From Oenanthe sinensis (Eukaryota; Streptophyta; Magnoliopsida; Apiales; Apiaceae): a stretch of DNA of 64,000 bases. Below are positions 10,801 to 22,986 of this stretch, piece after piece. The stretch spans positions 1,803,001-1,867,000 of the forward strand of contig CM053804.1 of the NCBI GenBank assembly GCA_028671895.1. The letters run 5' to 3'. How positions within the stretch are numbered: position 1 is the stretch's first letter; each line of letters begins with the position of its first letter. The notes below the pieces were generated by a model that saw only the letters and a program-made list of their open reading frames with translations, was not told the origin of the DNA and searched no databases. A program made the translations under genes and the position numbers.

Positions 10801-13800
10801 TGGTTTCCTAATAAAATTTATAAAGGGCCATTTTTATCTGATTGATAACAATTTTCTTTTACATTCTAAGTTTGATGTGTACATGCAGGAACTATAGTTG
10901 ATGATCCACGGATGCTCATCAGTTATTTTATGGTTTTCATGCTAGCATGTTTCAAGCTCCGTGCTGATCACTTTTCTGGTCTGTCAGAGTTGCATCTGTA
11001 TCAGAAAATGAAACAAACAACTCTGTTAGGTGATCTCTCATTTGATACCAAAAGCATGTGGACTCCGATCGATAATCAGAGACTTTATGGTTATTGTCGC
11101 TTGTTGGATCTTGTTCTTGCTTTAATTATGATCACGGGAACTCTTGAGTATGACATTCTTCACCTTGGATACCTTGCCTTTGCCTTAACATTCTTTCGGA
11201 TGAGGCTCGAAATATTAAAAAAGAAGAATAAGATCTTCAAGTTCTTGCGAATGTATAATTTTGCTGTGATTGTATTTTCACTCGCCTATCAATCTCCATT
11301 CGTAGGAGATTCCAATGAGGAGAAATGTGAAACAATTAATTACATTTATGAAGTGCTTGGCTTCCATAAGTACGATTATGGGTTTCAAATCACATCAAGA
11401 TCTGCTTTCGTAGAGATTATCATATTTATGTTGGTGTCTCTGCAGTCATACATGTTTGCATCCCAGGAATTTGATTATGTGGCAAAATAACTTGAAGCTG
11501 AGCAACTTGATGGCTTTGTGCGTGAACGGGAGAAAAGAGCCTCTTGGAAGACTGCACAGTTGCATCACATACGCAAATCTGAAGAGCAAAAGCGTCTTCG
11601 AAATTCACAAGTGGAAAAGATGAAATCAGAAATGTTTAACCTTCAAATGCAGCTTCACAACATGAACATGCATACGAACTGTGGTGATACCTTATCTAAA
11701 AGTGAGGGCACTAGAAAGAAGAGTTTACTAAACTCATACAAGAAAACTAAGATTTCTGACAAGGAGGAAAATGATCTTAAGATGTGTAATGAATAGTCTT
11801 TGTTTCCATCTGAGCAGATAAATCTTTATCAAGTGTGAAAAGAAGTCCTTCAGATGAGGATTCTACTGAACAGTCATTGGGTTCACCCGAGGAATGCAAT
11901 GAACTCAAGGATAGATCCCCTGGTATAGAGTTATGGGATCTAGAAAAAATAGATGAGGGACATTTTCAAGAGAATAAAAATCGATTAGCCTCAGCTTCCA
12001 ATCTTTTTGGCCATGGTGTTTCTCATGTAAAATCTTTAGGCAACAAATCAGTCTCCAATCTCGTGAATTATTTAAATATAAAGTACGAGGAACCAGATAT
12101 ACTTGATTACTCATCAGAGAATGATATCTATTATGAATTAGAAAATCAAAATATAGGTTTTGAACCATCTGATCAAACACCCTCTGTTCAATCTGCCAGT
12201 GAGAAGAATATATGCCAGAATATATCACATGTTACGAATCCACGATTTTCAGTTATTTTCTACTATATGTTTGCCCAAATTCGATCAAATAATGACATTG
12301 TCTGCTACTGTTTGTTTGTGTTGATGTTCCTGTGGAACTTCAGTTTGCTTTCTACAGTTTCCTTGCTGCCCTCTATTTGTTTGCTCTGTGTGTGAACACT
12401 GGACCTGGTTACATGTTCTGGGTAATGATGTTAGTTTACAGTGAAGTATGCATTTTGCTTCAGTATCTATATCAAATCATTATTCAGCAATGTAATTTCC
12501 GCATTCATTTTAGCTTCCTTAAGGAGCTTGGATTTTCCTATCACAAAATCCAGTCATCGTTTGTTATCGGTACATGGCCACTTTTTCTACTTTATATCTT
12601 TACTCTCATTCAGTCTTCAATATCTGCAAGAGATGGTGAATGGGCTTCAGTTACAGAATTCAGTTCTCAGAAGAAAAGAGTTTCGCACTGGGAAGAGTCC
12701 TCAGAAACTCTCTCTTGGTGGGAGAGACTATATAAACCACTGCAAAATAAGACGCAAGTTATTATTAAAAGCATGTTCAGGTATTGGAAATCAGTAACTC
12801 AAGGAGCTGAAGCTCCACCGTATTTTGTTCAGCTCTCAATGGAAGTTAACTTGTGGCCAGATGATGGTATACAGCCAGAGAGAATTGAATCAGGTATAAA
12901 CAGATTACTCGAAGTCTCTTACGATTTGAGATGCAAAGAAATAAATCAAAATAGTTCCTATTTAGCAAGTAGAGTTCGGATCCAAAGCATCGAAAAATGT
13001 CCGGAAAACCGTAACAATGCATTGGCTGTTTTTGAAGTTGTGTATGCATCCCCTTCAGAATCCGTGGCGGACAAATGGTACTAATCATTAACTCCAGCAG
13101 CTGATGTAGCCAATGAAATTTCAGATGCTCAATGTGCTGGAATTTTCAAAGATGTAGGATTTCCATATCCAGTAATATCTCTTATCGGTGGTGGGAAGCG
13201 AGAGATTGATCTGTATGCGTATGTTTTTTGCGCAGAATTGACTGTTTTTTTCTTGGTTACCATATTCTACGAATCAGTCATAAAAAACAAAAGCGAGTTT
13301 TTTGAAGTCTATCAGTTAGAAGATCAGTTTCCCAAAGAGTTTGTATTAATCTTGCTGGTACACCTCTCTATCTTGTATACATTTTTATCATATAAAAGAC
13401 TTCTGATATATGCTTTTCTATTAAGTTGTATCCCTATCATGAGCAATGCACAATCTATCTATTCATTGAATATAGATTTCTAATAGAATATGGATCAAGT
13501 GTTGATATGCTGATATGCCAGTCATGTGACATCATGTGTTAATGCTATCTGACTCGCTCTTTCACTATTGATCCTGATGGCTGATTCTATAAACACTATC
13601 ATGTATACATTTTGTTCCTGTAAAACTCTTAAGCATGTAAATGAATTTATTTTTGCAGGCTTCCAAAACAAAACTGAATAGATTTGTGCACTGTTTATAA
13701 GACTCCACTTAAAAAATTATGTAACAAACAAAGTACAGACGGCAGCCTCCTTGTGCTTAATTGTTCATTATTTGTTCTGCTTATAGATCTTCGTAATTGA

Positions 13801-16800
13801 AAGTCACATATGTTTTGTAGAAGAGTTTAACAGAAAACTGGTCAGTTGACAGAGAAAGTAAATTATATGCACTCAGATTAATTGTCCTAGCAGGCATGTG
13901 AATTTAAAATAGTCGAACAAGGGTGGTCCTCATAAATATTTTACAATGATGAAGTGTCTACCATAGTACCAACCAAAAACTTAAAGGGTGGAGTTTGCTT
14001 ACTGTCTATGTTGAGAGTTCATGTAGCTTAGCTACAGAGTGCAAACTTAAAAATTTCCAGAGTAATATCATCTCAAGCTGATTTCTGAATATAATTTTGT
14101 TACTTTTACTATCATGCAGATACTCTTTTCCCTGATTGTACTTGATCGGATAATATATCTCTGTTCATTTGCCACGGGAAAAGTCATTTTCTATCTTTTT
14201 ACATATTCTGCCATAAAATGTGCTTGGAACATGGAGCCTTCACACCAGCGTGCAGGACGATTAGCACTTCGTGCTATTTTTCTCACAAAGGCAATATCTC
14301 TTGCACTACAGGCTGCAAAATTCGTTATGGAATTCCTCGTGAAAGTACTTTGTATCGGCAATTTCTGACAACTAGAATCTCACAATTTAATTTTCTGGGT
14401 TACCGAGTGTACTGTGCTTTACCATTCTTCTATGAATTGAGATGTGTACTGGACTGGTCTTGCACAAGTACATCTTTGACCATGTATGACTGGTTAAAGG
14501 TGAGTCAGTTAAACTTGTACACAGTTGACATTTAAGCAGAAGTTCATCTGCCTCCATTGAGGTCAATCCGTCTGTCTTTATAATATTTTTGATTTATTAT
14601 TTTCTCTGTCAGGCATATCTTTATTGAGTCCTTTTTGTAGATAGTGGCTGGTGTCTCCTCTTCCTCTTCGTATCTGTTATAATAATTTTTGTTTGTTTGC
14701 AGTAGCATTGTGATTGTTATTGTTGTCATTACTAGCGATTAAGATAATGTTATTAGTAGCCATTACCCATACACAGATATGTATATAAGAAAAGTTTCAA
14801 GCATTTCTGGATTGAATTTATGACCAAGGAAATCACATTATGAATCATAAATATACTCATGATCAAATGCATAAAAAAAATTATTCTCTTTTTCAGCTGG
14901 ATATTCCAAGACAACATTGTAAAATTATATATATGTTTGTAGTATTCTGTATTATATGATTTGTAAATACTTCAGGACTGACTGACAGCAGACTGTCATC
15001 GTATATTCTTGTGCTATAAATACGACTACCATCTCAAATCATATTATTGAAGAATTTTTATGAGTCTAGTATTTACTTCTCTCCTCTCCTTTGTATTTTT
15101 TATAGTTGGAGGATATTCATTCTAGTCTCTTTCTTGTCAAATGCGACGTGGACTTGAACAGGGTTACACATCGTCAAGGACAAAAGCAACCAAAGATGAC
15201 TAAATTCTGCAATGGGATATGTGTATTCCTGGTTTTACTATTTGTTATATGGGCACCTATGCTGGTACGACTCTGTTACAACCCTGAACATACTAGTCGC
15301 CTTCGTGTTCTGAAACTTATAACTTATTTGTATACAAGAAAACAAATTTTTTTCTAAAGATTCAGAACATGAAAATCATATCCAAATCATCAATTTAGAA
15401 TTATATCAGATATGTCAATTGAACTTTTGTGATATTATAATTAATGCGAGTTTCTTACAGCAAGAAATTTTATTCTGAGAATTAACTATTTTTGTTATTT
15501 CTTTTTTTTTTTTAAAGTAGTAGACGTATGTTAATAAGTTAACTAATAATAATAAGATGTATGTTGTTCTTGAGTTACAGGTTTCAAGGTAGTAATTATT
15601 ATATGTAAATCCCTTTTCTATATTCTTGAACTCTTTCAATCCTCTACATATTGCTTGGCAGATGTACAGCAGTGGCAATCCATCAAACATTGCAGATCCG
15701 ATCAAAGATGCGAGTGTTCAAATAGATTTACATGCACTAGGGGGAAGGCTGAGTTTATTCCAAACCACTCTTTGCAAAAAGATTTCCTGGGATGAGGTTG
15801 ATGTACATGTTAATCTAGATCCCCGTGGTTATCTGACTGAATACAACAAGCAAGATATCCAATTAATATGTTGCCAAGCTGATGCAAGCACCTCGTGGCT
15901 TGTTCCTCCTGTTGTTCAAAATAAATTCTCTCAATTTCTTCAGAAGAGTATGAAATTTGTATTTTCTTGGCAATTTACAAGGAATAGGCCAAAAGGAAAG
16001 GAAGTTGTGAAATATGATTTGCATATTCACGAACATGATCTACCAAGACCAGTGGAAGTAATGGGAGTACTAAATGGCAGTGTTAGTACTTTAAGGATAA
16101 GGAATGTATACCCAAAATATTTCCGAGTCACTGGATCTGGTGATGTTCGGTTTCTTGAACAAGCAGTAAGTTAAAGATATTGTTCATAGATTTCACTACT
16201 GTAGTAACTTTAATACCATTGATGTGATTATAATTTATATTAATGCACTTTAGAGTAGATATATAAATTTGGTACAAGTCAATTAATTTTGGTTAAACGA
16301 ATAAGACAACGCATGCAGGTAAATATGTTTAGTGGTGACCTTTCCATGAATCATGGAAATCGGGAGTGGTGGTCTTTCCACGATGTAGATGCTTCAGATA
16401 TAGCTGGCTGCGGAGAGTTAGCTGGACCAATGGCCATTATTGTCTCAGAGGAAACACCGCGTAAGTCTATATCTTGATTGTAGGAGTTTGAGGTTTAATT
16501 TGTTAACCTAAAAGAATGTGTAAATGACTAATATAAGTTCTACCCTTTCTCATTCTTCCATTAATTATTCATCTCAAAACACTTTGTAGAGGGCATTATC
16601 GGAGAAACACTCAGCAAATTCAGCATCTGGAGTCTTTACATTACATTTGTCCTAGCAGTAGGTCGCTTCATTAGACTGCAGCGTTCAGATCTAAGAATGA
16701 GAATTCCTTACGAAAATCTTCCTTCATGTGACAGGTATACAACTTCACATTATCGGTCATTGATGCATCTACATTTTTTTAATTTATAATATGGTATTGG

Positions 16801-17345
16801 CCAATGAGAAACTAGAAGCGCCATTTTCTCTTCTCTTCGTTTCATTTTATGCATTGTGTACCATACCAGTTCAATACTCTACAAATACAATGGCGGGAAA
16901 TAAGTCATTCTTGATTGATACAAGGAAAATATATCTAAACAAGTGGCGCACTTGCATGTAACACATGGAGCCGGCCAGACACATCTAAACTAACGACTGT
17001 AGTATAGGTTGTACTTGCATGCTTCACACCTTGACCATAGATTCTAATAGGATTCAATGATATTCTAAAAATGTGACCAGAAATATGTTTTGAGATGAAT
17101 ATATGACATATAATGTGTACTTGTTAGTATTAAAACTAATAAACATATGAACGGTATTTACCACAGGGCAAAGTTGAGTTTATCATAATTTATATGTATG
17201 TTGATGCAGACTGCTAGCAATTTGTGAAAAAATCTATGCAGCAAGAGCAGAGGGGGAGCTCGAGGTTGAAGAGGTCTTGTACTGGACACTGGTAGAAATT
17301 TACCGGTCCCCTCACAAGCTGATCGAGTACACAAAACTAGAATAA
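4851..17345 (+). pseudogene. PIEZO: PIEZO-type mechanosensitive channel pseudogene (3' 15 exons)
   Basis: Plant PIEZO is a very large multi-pass mechanosensitive cation channel. Exons read by splice sites and family similarity: 4851-4963, 5337-5421, 6318-6533, 6630-6807, 7409-7525, 7742-7915, 8025-8258, 8749-10292, 10889-13357, 14120-14499, 15106-15264, 15662-16165, 16319-16460, 16590-16734, 17210-17345. All visible introns are GT-AG and phases agree. Diagnostic stretches: HTNVLLQREVFRTF, GTLEYDILHLGYLAFAL, IYEVLGFHKYDYGF, PPYFVQ, CSFATGK, NGICVFLVLL, MRIPYENLPSCDR and the C-terminal RAEGELEVEEVLYWTLVEIY. Lesions: frameshifts near 8794, 9050, 9085 (A7 run), 11797-11835, 12355 and 14310; nonsense codons at 11488-11490, 11794-11796 and 13082-13084. 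N-terminal exons, about the first 290 residues by comparison with the family, would lie left of the retrotransposon and are not visible. Loss of function is inferred; assembly error could explain a homopolymer shift but not the nonsense set. Confidence 0.9.
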
Positions 17346-17740
17346 TCATCATCGATTCATCTTTAAAAACTTCTCGCTTAATGGAGAGGAAATGCTTGAA
17401 CAACTATCATTTTGATTCAGTTAAACTTGCTTGATTCTCTGCATAAAAAAAAACTCCAGGTGAATATAAATACTCTGGACTTGGCTTAAATTGCTATGGA
17501 CATAAGGTTCTTGCAAGCTACAGAACATCTTTAGATGATTAGCACTTAGTAGTAGTGTTTAGTGTTTTATGATGGACCAATAATGAATTAAATCTTTCCG
17601 GTTTCATAATAGTCTATGAAGTTATAATTATTATTTTTAATTTTTGATTAATTAAGAATTAGATCGCATAGAAATTTGTTACTGACGTGAGTGTAGTCAA
17701 AGCAACAATAATATTTATATGATTCGTCAGTGCAACTAAC

Positions 17741-18263
17741 AGGGTTGGCAAAATCCGACATAACCCGAAATCTAACACGAACTCGACACGGAAAAATATA
17801 AATTAGGATCGGGTTTTTGCGTTTTGGATTGGGTTCAAGTTGGATAAATTTTTACCTGTTCGGGTCGAATTAAAGGTTAATCCAAAGTATCCGAACCCGA
17901 CCCAAAAATTTAATATATATATAATATATAAATTTAAATTTATATTATAAAAAATATAAATTTATGATATATTTACATATTATTTAAATAATTATATTCA
18001 AATATCATCTCATAAAGTTACTATTATATATTATTTAATAAATTATAAATTAAAATAATTATATAAAAATAAAATAATTAATTTTTAATAATTTTCTGGT
18101 CAAAACGGATCATTTTCGGATTGACTAGGTACATAACAGGTCGGGTTCAAGTTGAGATTTTTCAACCTGTTTCGAATCGGGTCGGGTTCAGGTTGACCCG
18201 GAAACAGGACAAGTACATCAAATATGACACGAACCCGACCCGTTATCCGAAATTGCAACCCCG
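17741..18263. mobile_element. hAT-like MITE, 523 bp
   Basis: The ends form an imperfect terminal inverted repeat: AGGGTTGGCAAAATCCGACA at the left, and CGGGGTTGCAATTTCGGATA when the right end is read in reverse complement. The flanks CAACTAAC (17733-17740) and CTACTAAC (18264-18271) match at 7 of 8 bases, which fits an 8-bp hAT target duplication. The interior is AT-rich, with GGGTCGGGTT-like subterminal repeats and no coding frame. The exact ends are my choice. Confidence 0.6.
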
Positions 18264-19224
18264 CTACTAACACCTGATGAAATAATTATCCGATTTTCTA
18301 AGATAAAAGTGTTCCACAATTAACGATTGAATGTGATGCAACTTAAGGATCACCGGGGCATTTTTTCACTCGTTTTATTAAAAATTAATTTTTAAAAAAT
18401 GATTTTATATTCGAACTATATAAAATCATAACAAATATTGTCTTCACAATCCTAAATTATTTATCTTTAACTTAATTATATTGGTAAATCGGTAACAAGT
18501 GACATATATCATCATAATTGTAATTTTGGTATTCTAACTTGTGTCTTCGAAGCTAAATCGTAATTAAATTTGTATAATTATATTGTATCTATTGTGTTCT
18601 TGTTGCATGCCAATATCATTTCATCTCGTAATAGAAATAGTCGTATTTTTGTAAAACTGTGGTAAATTTTAATCGTTGTACCCAACTCCACTTAACTTCT
18701 TCACAAACTTCATGTTTCATTGGTAATATTTGGCTGCTAAATCAAAACTTCGTAATATTATTGAGATAAAAGGAAATGTATAGTAAAATTTTAAAGATCC
18801 GTCAGGAGTTTAAGATTAATTTTTTACTAAAAAATTAACTAAAATTCAGGAGATATAAAAAAAATTAATAAATTGCAGTCTAGCATGCCATAGTGCCATG
18901 TTGCCATGCATACTATAGTTACAATTCTACGGGATATGAAATTTAATCTAATATTTGATAGAAAATTAAATAGATTGTAATTTTCTTAACACTATTTATT
19001 TGATCCGGCCACTCTAAATAATCTATACCAATGAGCCTGAATCAACACTTTCATATTTATCTAGTTAACTCTAATCATGCTTGATTTATCATATGGGTGC
19101 CATTATATTTTAGTTGTATTATTTCTTTTAGCATTATTACATGGTCTAAAATGGAGGTTGTGTCTACAATGTTATTTAAATGTTCAATAAATTAAAATTT
19201 AAAATTATTGTTATCTAAATATTA

Positions 19225-19475
19225 CTCCCTCCGTCCCAACCAATTCTTTACACTTTCCTTTTTGGGACGTCCCACCCAATTCTTTACATTACTAAAAATA
19301 GTAACTTTTAACAATAAATATATTATTACATCCACTACTTCACTCCACTTTTTCAACACTTTACACTATTACACCCACTACTTCATTTATTTTAACAATA
19401 AAATCACTATTACACCCACTATCCTTGGTCTCCGTGCCCGGACCAAATGTAAACATTTGGCCGGGACGGAGGGAG
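19225..19475. mobile_element. Stowaway MITE, 251 bp
   Basis: Starts CTCCCTCCGTCCC and ends GGGACGGAGGGAG, the standard Stowaway (Tc1/mariner-type) terminal inverted repeat, flanked by TA on both sides (19223-19224, 19476-19477). Non-coding. The apparent open frame across it is not a gene. Confidence 0.9.
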
Positions 19476-20140
19476 TACAATCTTGTATACTTACAATTAC
19501 GTAATGAACATGTCAGCAACTATCTATCTGTTCCCTGTATACTGTACACCTGTACAGAGACGGGACACGTGTGTATATCTGCATGTCAATGAGTAGACTT
19601 TATCTCTGCATGTAAATGATCGGTTACTTATTTAGTAGTACACGTCACATAACGTAGAAGATGACTCCACTGACCACGAAACTTACTATTGATTTACATT
19701 CGCCTACATTCTATTTATTTTTAGTAGGCTTGGTAATGTCATTTATACATAAATTTATATTTAATTTATGTTTAAATTAAAACTTTATAATTTAAATTTG
19801 TATAAAATAAATTAATAATATTATAAAATGCACTTAAAAGCATAAAGGACAATAACTTTCTCTAAATCAATATCATTTTCTAATTAAAACTAATAATTAA
19901 TCAATAAGATTAGCATAATGACGTACAGATATATTACAAAATGCAAGATTTAAAAATTGGGGTCTTTTTTCAATATATCTACTTAACGCATACATATATT
20001 CAATCCAGCTTATCTTCTTAATAGCAACAGATGATACACAGATGATCTAAATATTTATGATCAACAACTTTACGGTGGCTTAAAATGAATGTTTCATTCT
20101 CAAGTTAAACAAATACTTATATATGTGATATATACAACAC

Positions 20141-20164
20141 TATATATATATATATATATATATA
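20141..20164. repeat. (TA)n microsatellite
   Basis: A pure TA run of about 24 bp, upstream of the FAF-like gene promoter. Confidence 0.9.
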
Positions 20165-20396
20165 AAACGAAAAGATGAGGATGAGAAGAAATTTGGAGAG
20201 TTAGAGTTCAAAACCTTCAAGGATATAGTAAAAGCCAAATAGTTTTGCATGCAATGCATACGTGGGACCCGTAGGCCGTAGCCAAATTTTCTCCTCACGA
20301 GTCATCATCCAGCTCACACCCTATACTCTGGCACTCCCTCCCACCACTACCTCCCTTCTCTCTCTGCATAGGCCATAGCCCTCTTCTCCTTGTGTG

Positions 20397-20404
20397 TATA
20401 AATA
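20397..20404 (+). promoter_or_regulatory. TATA box of FAF-like gene
   Basis: TATAAATA in a pyrimidine-rich context, about 120 bases before the likely start codon, which leaves a leader of roughly 90 bases. CT-rich runs just upstream are common in plant core promoters. Confidence 0.6.
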
Positions 20405-20497
20405 CCCCCACAACTCTCTTCCATATGTGCGCACACATTTAGAGACATAACATACTTAATTATAAGTTAAAAGTGTCTCTCCCCCCCCCCCCCCCTC

Positions 20498-20506
20498 ATG
20501 GTTTAG
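20498..20506 (+). promoter_or_regulatory. Minimal upstream ORF in FAF-like leader
   Basis: ATG GTT TAG: a start followed by one codon and a stop, 15 bases before the main ATG and in another frame. It follows directly on a pure C tract (20481-20495). If the transcript starts at the TATA-predicted site, ribosomes would meet this start first. Confidence 0.5.
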
Positions 20507-20520
20507 TTTGTTTTATTACA

Positions 20521-21375
20521 ATGATTAAGTTTTGTAAAAAAAGTGTTCACTCTTTATTAAATATTGCATCCTCTACTCTCCTCACTTCTCAACAAGACTC
20601 AATCACTAGTGATCACCACCAGAAATATCCTGGTCCTGGATTAATTTTGCTCACGAATTTCGATGATGTTCCGAAACCACACAATGTGATTGAATCTTAT
20701 TCGTTGATCAATGGGTCGCGGAAGATTAAAGAAGCCATTGTATCGGAGATTAGTCCTTGGATGAAACGAGATGACATCGATATAAGAAGCCCGGTTCTAG
20801 GAGGCAGAGATGCTGACAGATTGGCTTCGTGCACGGAGAGTTTGGGATTCGAGAGCTGTACGGAGAGGAGCATGAGCGGTGAATTTGAAAAATATGAGGA
20901 AACTAGGGTTAAGAAAAAATCGAAAATTTTGGACAAGAAAAAAGAAAAGAATGACAGAGGGATGAAAGTGTTTCCACCGCCTTTGAGGTCATTGAATGAC
21001 AATGGGAGGCCTATCTTTGTTCTCAAACCTGTGAGGAAAGACGGAAGATTGCAGCTTACTGAGGTGCAAGTTCGACGACAGGAGAGTCTCCATACTACTA
21101 GAGAAAATGGACGATTGAGAATGTATCTCGTGCAACAAAACTACAGAAATGATCTCGATGATGATGATGATGATATCATTGACACTGAAGAGAAGTTAGG
21201 GGATACGAAGGATAAGAAGGTGGTTGAAGAAGATTCGAAGGTTCCAGAGAATTGCAGTACTAGTGGAGAAGATTGCAGGTGGCTAAATGATCAGATGGGA
21301 TGCAGCCACGACCACCAACATGAAAACCATAATATGCATGGAGATGGATGGGGACAGTGTGTCACCATCAGGTGA
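20521..21375 (+). CDS. FANTASTIC FOUR (FAF)-like protein, 284 aa
   Basis: FAF proteins are plant-specific regulators linked to shoot meristem size; FAF-like relatives are less well known. The start is the ATG at 20521 (MIKFCKKSVHSLLN). The frame is open further upstream only through a non-ATG codon in the C tract. The FAF domain spans about residues 151-207: FPPPLRSL, then an LKP-R-DGRLQLTE block, then the RENGRLRM block. An Asp run (DDDDDD) lies near residue 215, and a His/Asn-rich tail (HDHQHENHNMHGD) ends the protein. The middle is Lys-rich (KKKSKILDKKKEK), which could serve nuclear import. It appears to be a single exon, as usual for FAF genes. The frame looks intact. The assignment to FAF rests on the domain pattern; I cannot say which member. 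Confidence 0.82.
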   Translation: MIKFCKKSVHSLLNIASSTLLTSQQDSITSDHHQKYPGPGLILLTNFDDVPKPHNVIESYSLINGSRKIKEAIVSEISPWMKRDDIDIRSPVLGGRDADRLASCTESLGFESCTERSMSGEFEKYEETRVKKKSKILDKKKEKNDRGMKVFPPPLRSLNDNGRPIFVLKPVRKDGRLQLTEVQVRRQESLHTTRENGRLRMYLVQQNYRNDLDDDDDDIIDTEEKLGDTKDKKVVEEDSKVPENCSTSGEDCRWLNDQMGCSHDHQHENHNMHGDGWGQCVTIR

Positions 21376-22196
21376 AATAGTCAGCTCCAAAAACAAGGTA
21401 AAATTTAAGGTATTTCATGATGATGAAAGGACCATCGATCTTATATTTTCCCGAAGAATTTATGTCTCAAAACATCAAACACATGATCATATGAGAAAAT
21501 TAAAAAATTTATTTTTCGGTTCCGGCTCAACTTCAAAAATATATTATTATAGATGAAGATAATTGTAATATAAAAAATTATTTCTCTAGCTATAATATAT
21601 TTTTATTATTGTGAATTGATATGTTTTGAAACGTGTTTTATTGCAGGGAGGAGAATTGGGTGATTGAAGTATTGAGAAGATGGGGAAGAGGCCGATAGAT
21701 TTATTAGTATTGAGAGAATAAAGTCAGAGAGGTTAGAAGTAAGAGGGCGGTGCAGAGTCGTTGATATATGTAGTGTAGTAGTATCAACTATCAAGTGTGT
21801 GTGTGTGTGTGAAAGAGTCAAGTGAGGGAGGAGAGTTATCTCAAAGTCTTTGCCAATATTGTTCGGTTGTAATATGTAATATTTTAAGATATTTCATATC
21901 TGTATCCGGTTGTATGAACTTATATGAACTTTTAAATTATATATATGGGTTTTATTCCTAAAATGAAGATCTATATCTTCTATTATTATCTGTTACAAGT
22001 TTATTCATGAATTTCTTCTATATTTTTCAAAACAATGTTATTTGTACACTAATATTCATACAAATTTAATTATAAGTCAGAATTTTAAATAAATAAAAAA
22101 GTTTAAATAGTGATAAAATTGAGTTAAATGCAAGTACAACTATATTAAATAAAAATTATAGGATATTTAAAATAGAAAATATAGAATATAACTAAG

Positions 22197-22236
<40 letters not shown>

Positions 22237-22472
22237 TATATATAATATAATAATATTATATTATTAACTCTTTTACGATAATATTATCTGTGAGTAGTTG
22301 TATAAAATGGGACTATCTGTGATAGAGTTTTATGTATGATATATTTGTTTTAAATATATTATACTCTGTATTTTATGGTTATGATCTTTTCTATTTTTCA
22401 CCTAAAATTAGACGATTATAATCTTTTTTATGCTTCATTTGGGGTAACCAAGATAAAAAAAAATTTCTTGAC
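21376..22472. other. 3' flank of FAF-like gene and AT-rich spacer
   Basis: No gene seen. A GT microsatellite lies at 21795-21811 and a (TA)n tract followed by further AT repeats at about 22201-22262. The first few hundred bases probably include the FAF-like 3' UTR. Confidence 0.55.
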
Positions 22473-22900
22473 TACAAGAAAATAGAATAATTTCGACTGC
22501 CACAAAACTGATCGACCGAACTCCAGGGCTAAACCTGACCGCTTTTTATGTCGGTCGGATTTACGCTAAAAATCGACACTGACACCCTTTGACCATGGAC
22601 TATTTTTGACTGACGGGAAAACAACTCCCAGTGACACGTTATCCTAACCCGACTGCGCAAAATTGACTACTTTGGACAATCGGTTTTCACATTTAAAAAC
22701 AATGACTTATGGTAATATGTGCGATTATATTGAAGAGGTTTGACTGTTGATCAACCGATCGTCAAACTCGACCGCCTTATAAAGGAGCGGTCAGTTTTAG
22801 TTGTTAAAAAAATTGATGTTCAATGCATCTGGTAATCTGTGCGGTTATGGGAAATGAAGGGTAAAAATTGTTGACTACTTACGTCTATATATATAATGCA
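22473..22900 (+). mobile_element. CACTA-like element 5' end fragment
   Basis: The sequence ACTACAAGAAAAT resembles the CACTACAAGAAA end of plant CACTA (En/Spm) elements, with the first base changed. It is followed by many short direct and inverted GACCG/CGGTC motifs, typical of CACTA subterminal regions. No transposase frame is visible. A possible partner end is at about 55197 (read as CACTACAA in reverse complement). The two ends have not been shown to belong together. Confidence 0.4.
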
Positions 22901-22986
22901 TATGTAATGGTGATTTTTCATAAATTATTACTCTTAATATTTTATTTTCTCTTGAGGTAATGCATATATATTTATATTATGGCATT

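Larger units (their letters stand above)
17346..20396. other. Intergenic spacer between PIEZO pseudogene and FAF-like gene
   Basis: AT-rich, no credible gene. It holds two miniature elements listed separately (17741-18263, 19225-19475) and a TA microsatellite (20141-20164). The first 250 bases are probably the 3' UTR and flank of the PIEZO gene. I see nothing else. Confidence 0.6.

Noticed and set aside
20473..20520. FAF-like start upstream in the C tract
   Set aside because: The codon is GTG and the added residues are a translation of the C run; the ATG at 20521 fits better.
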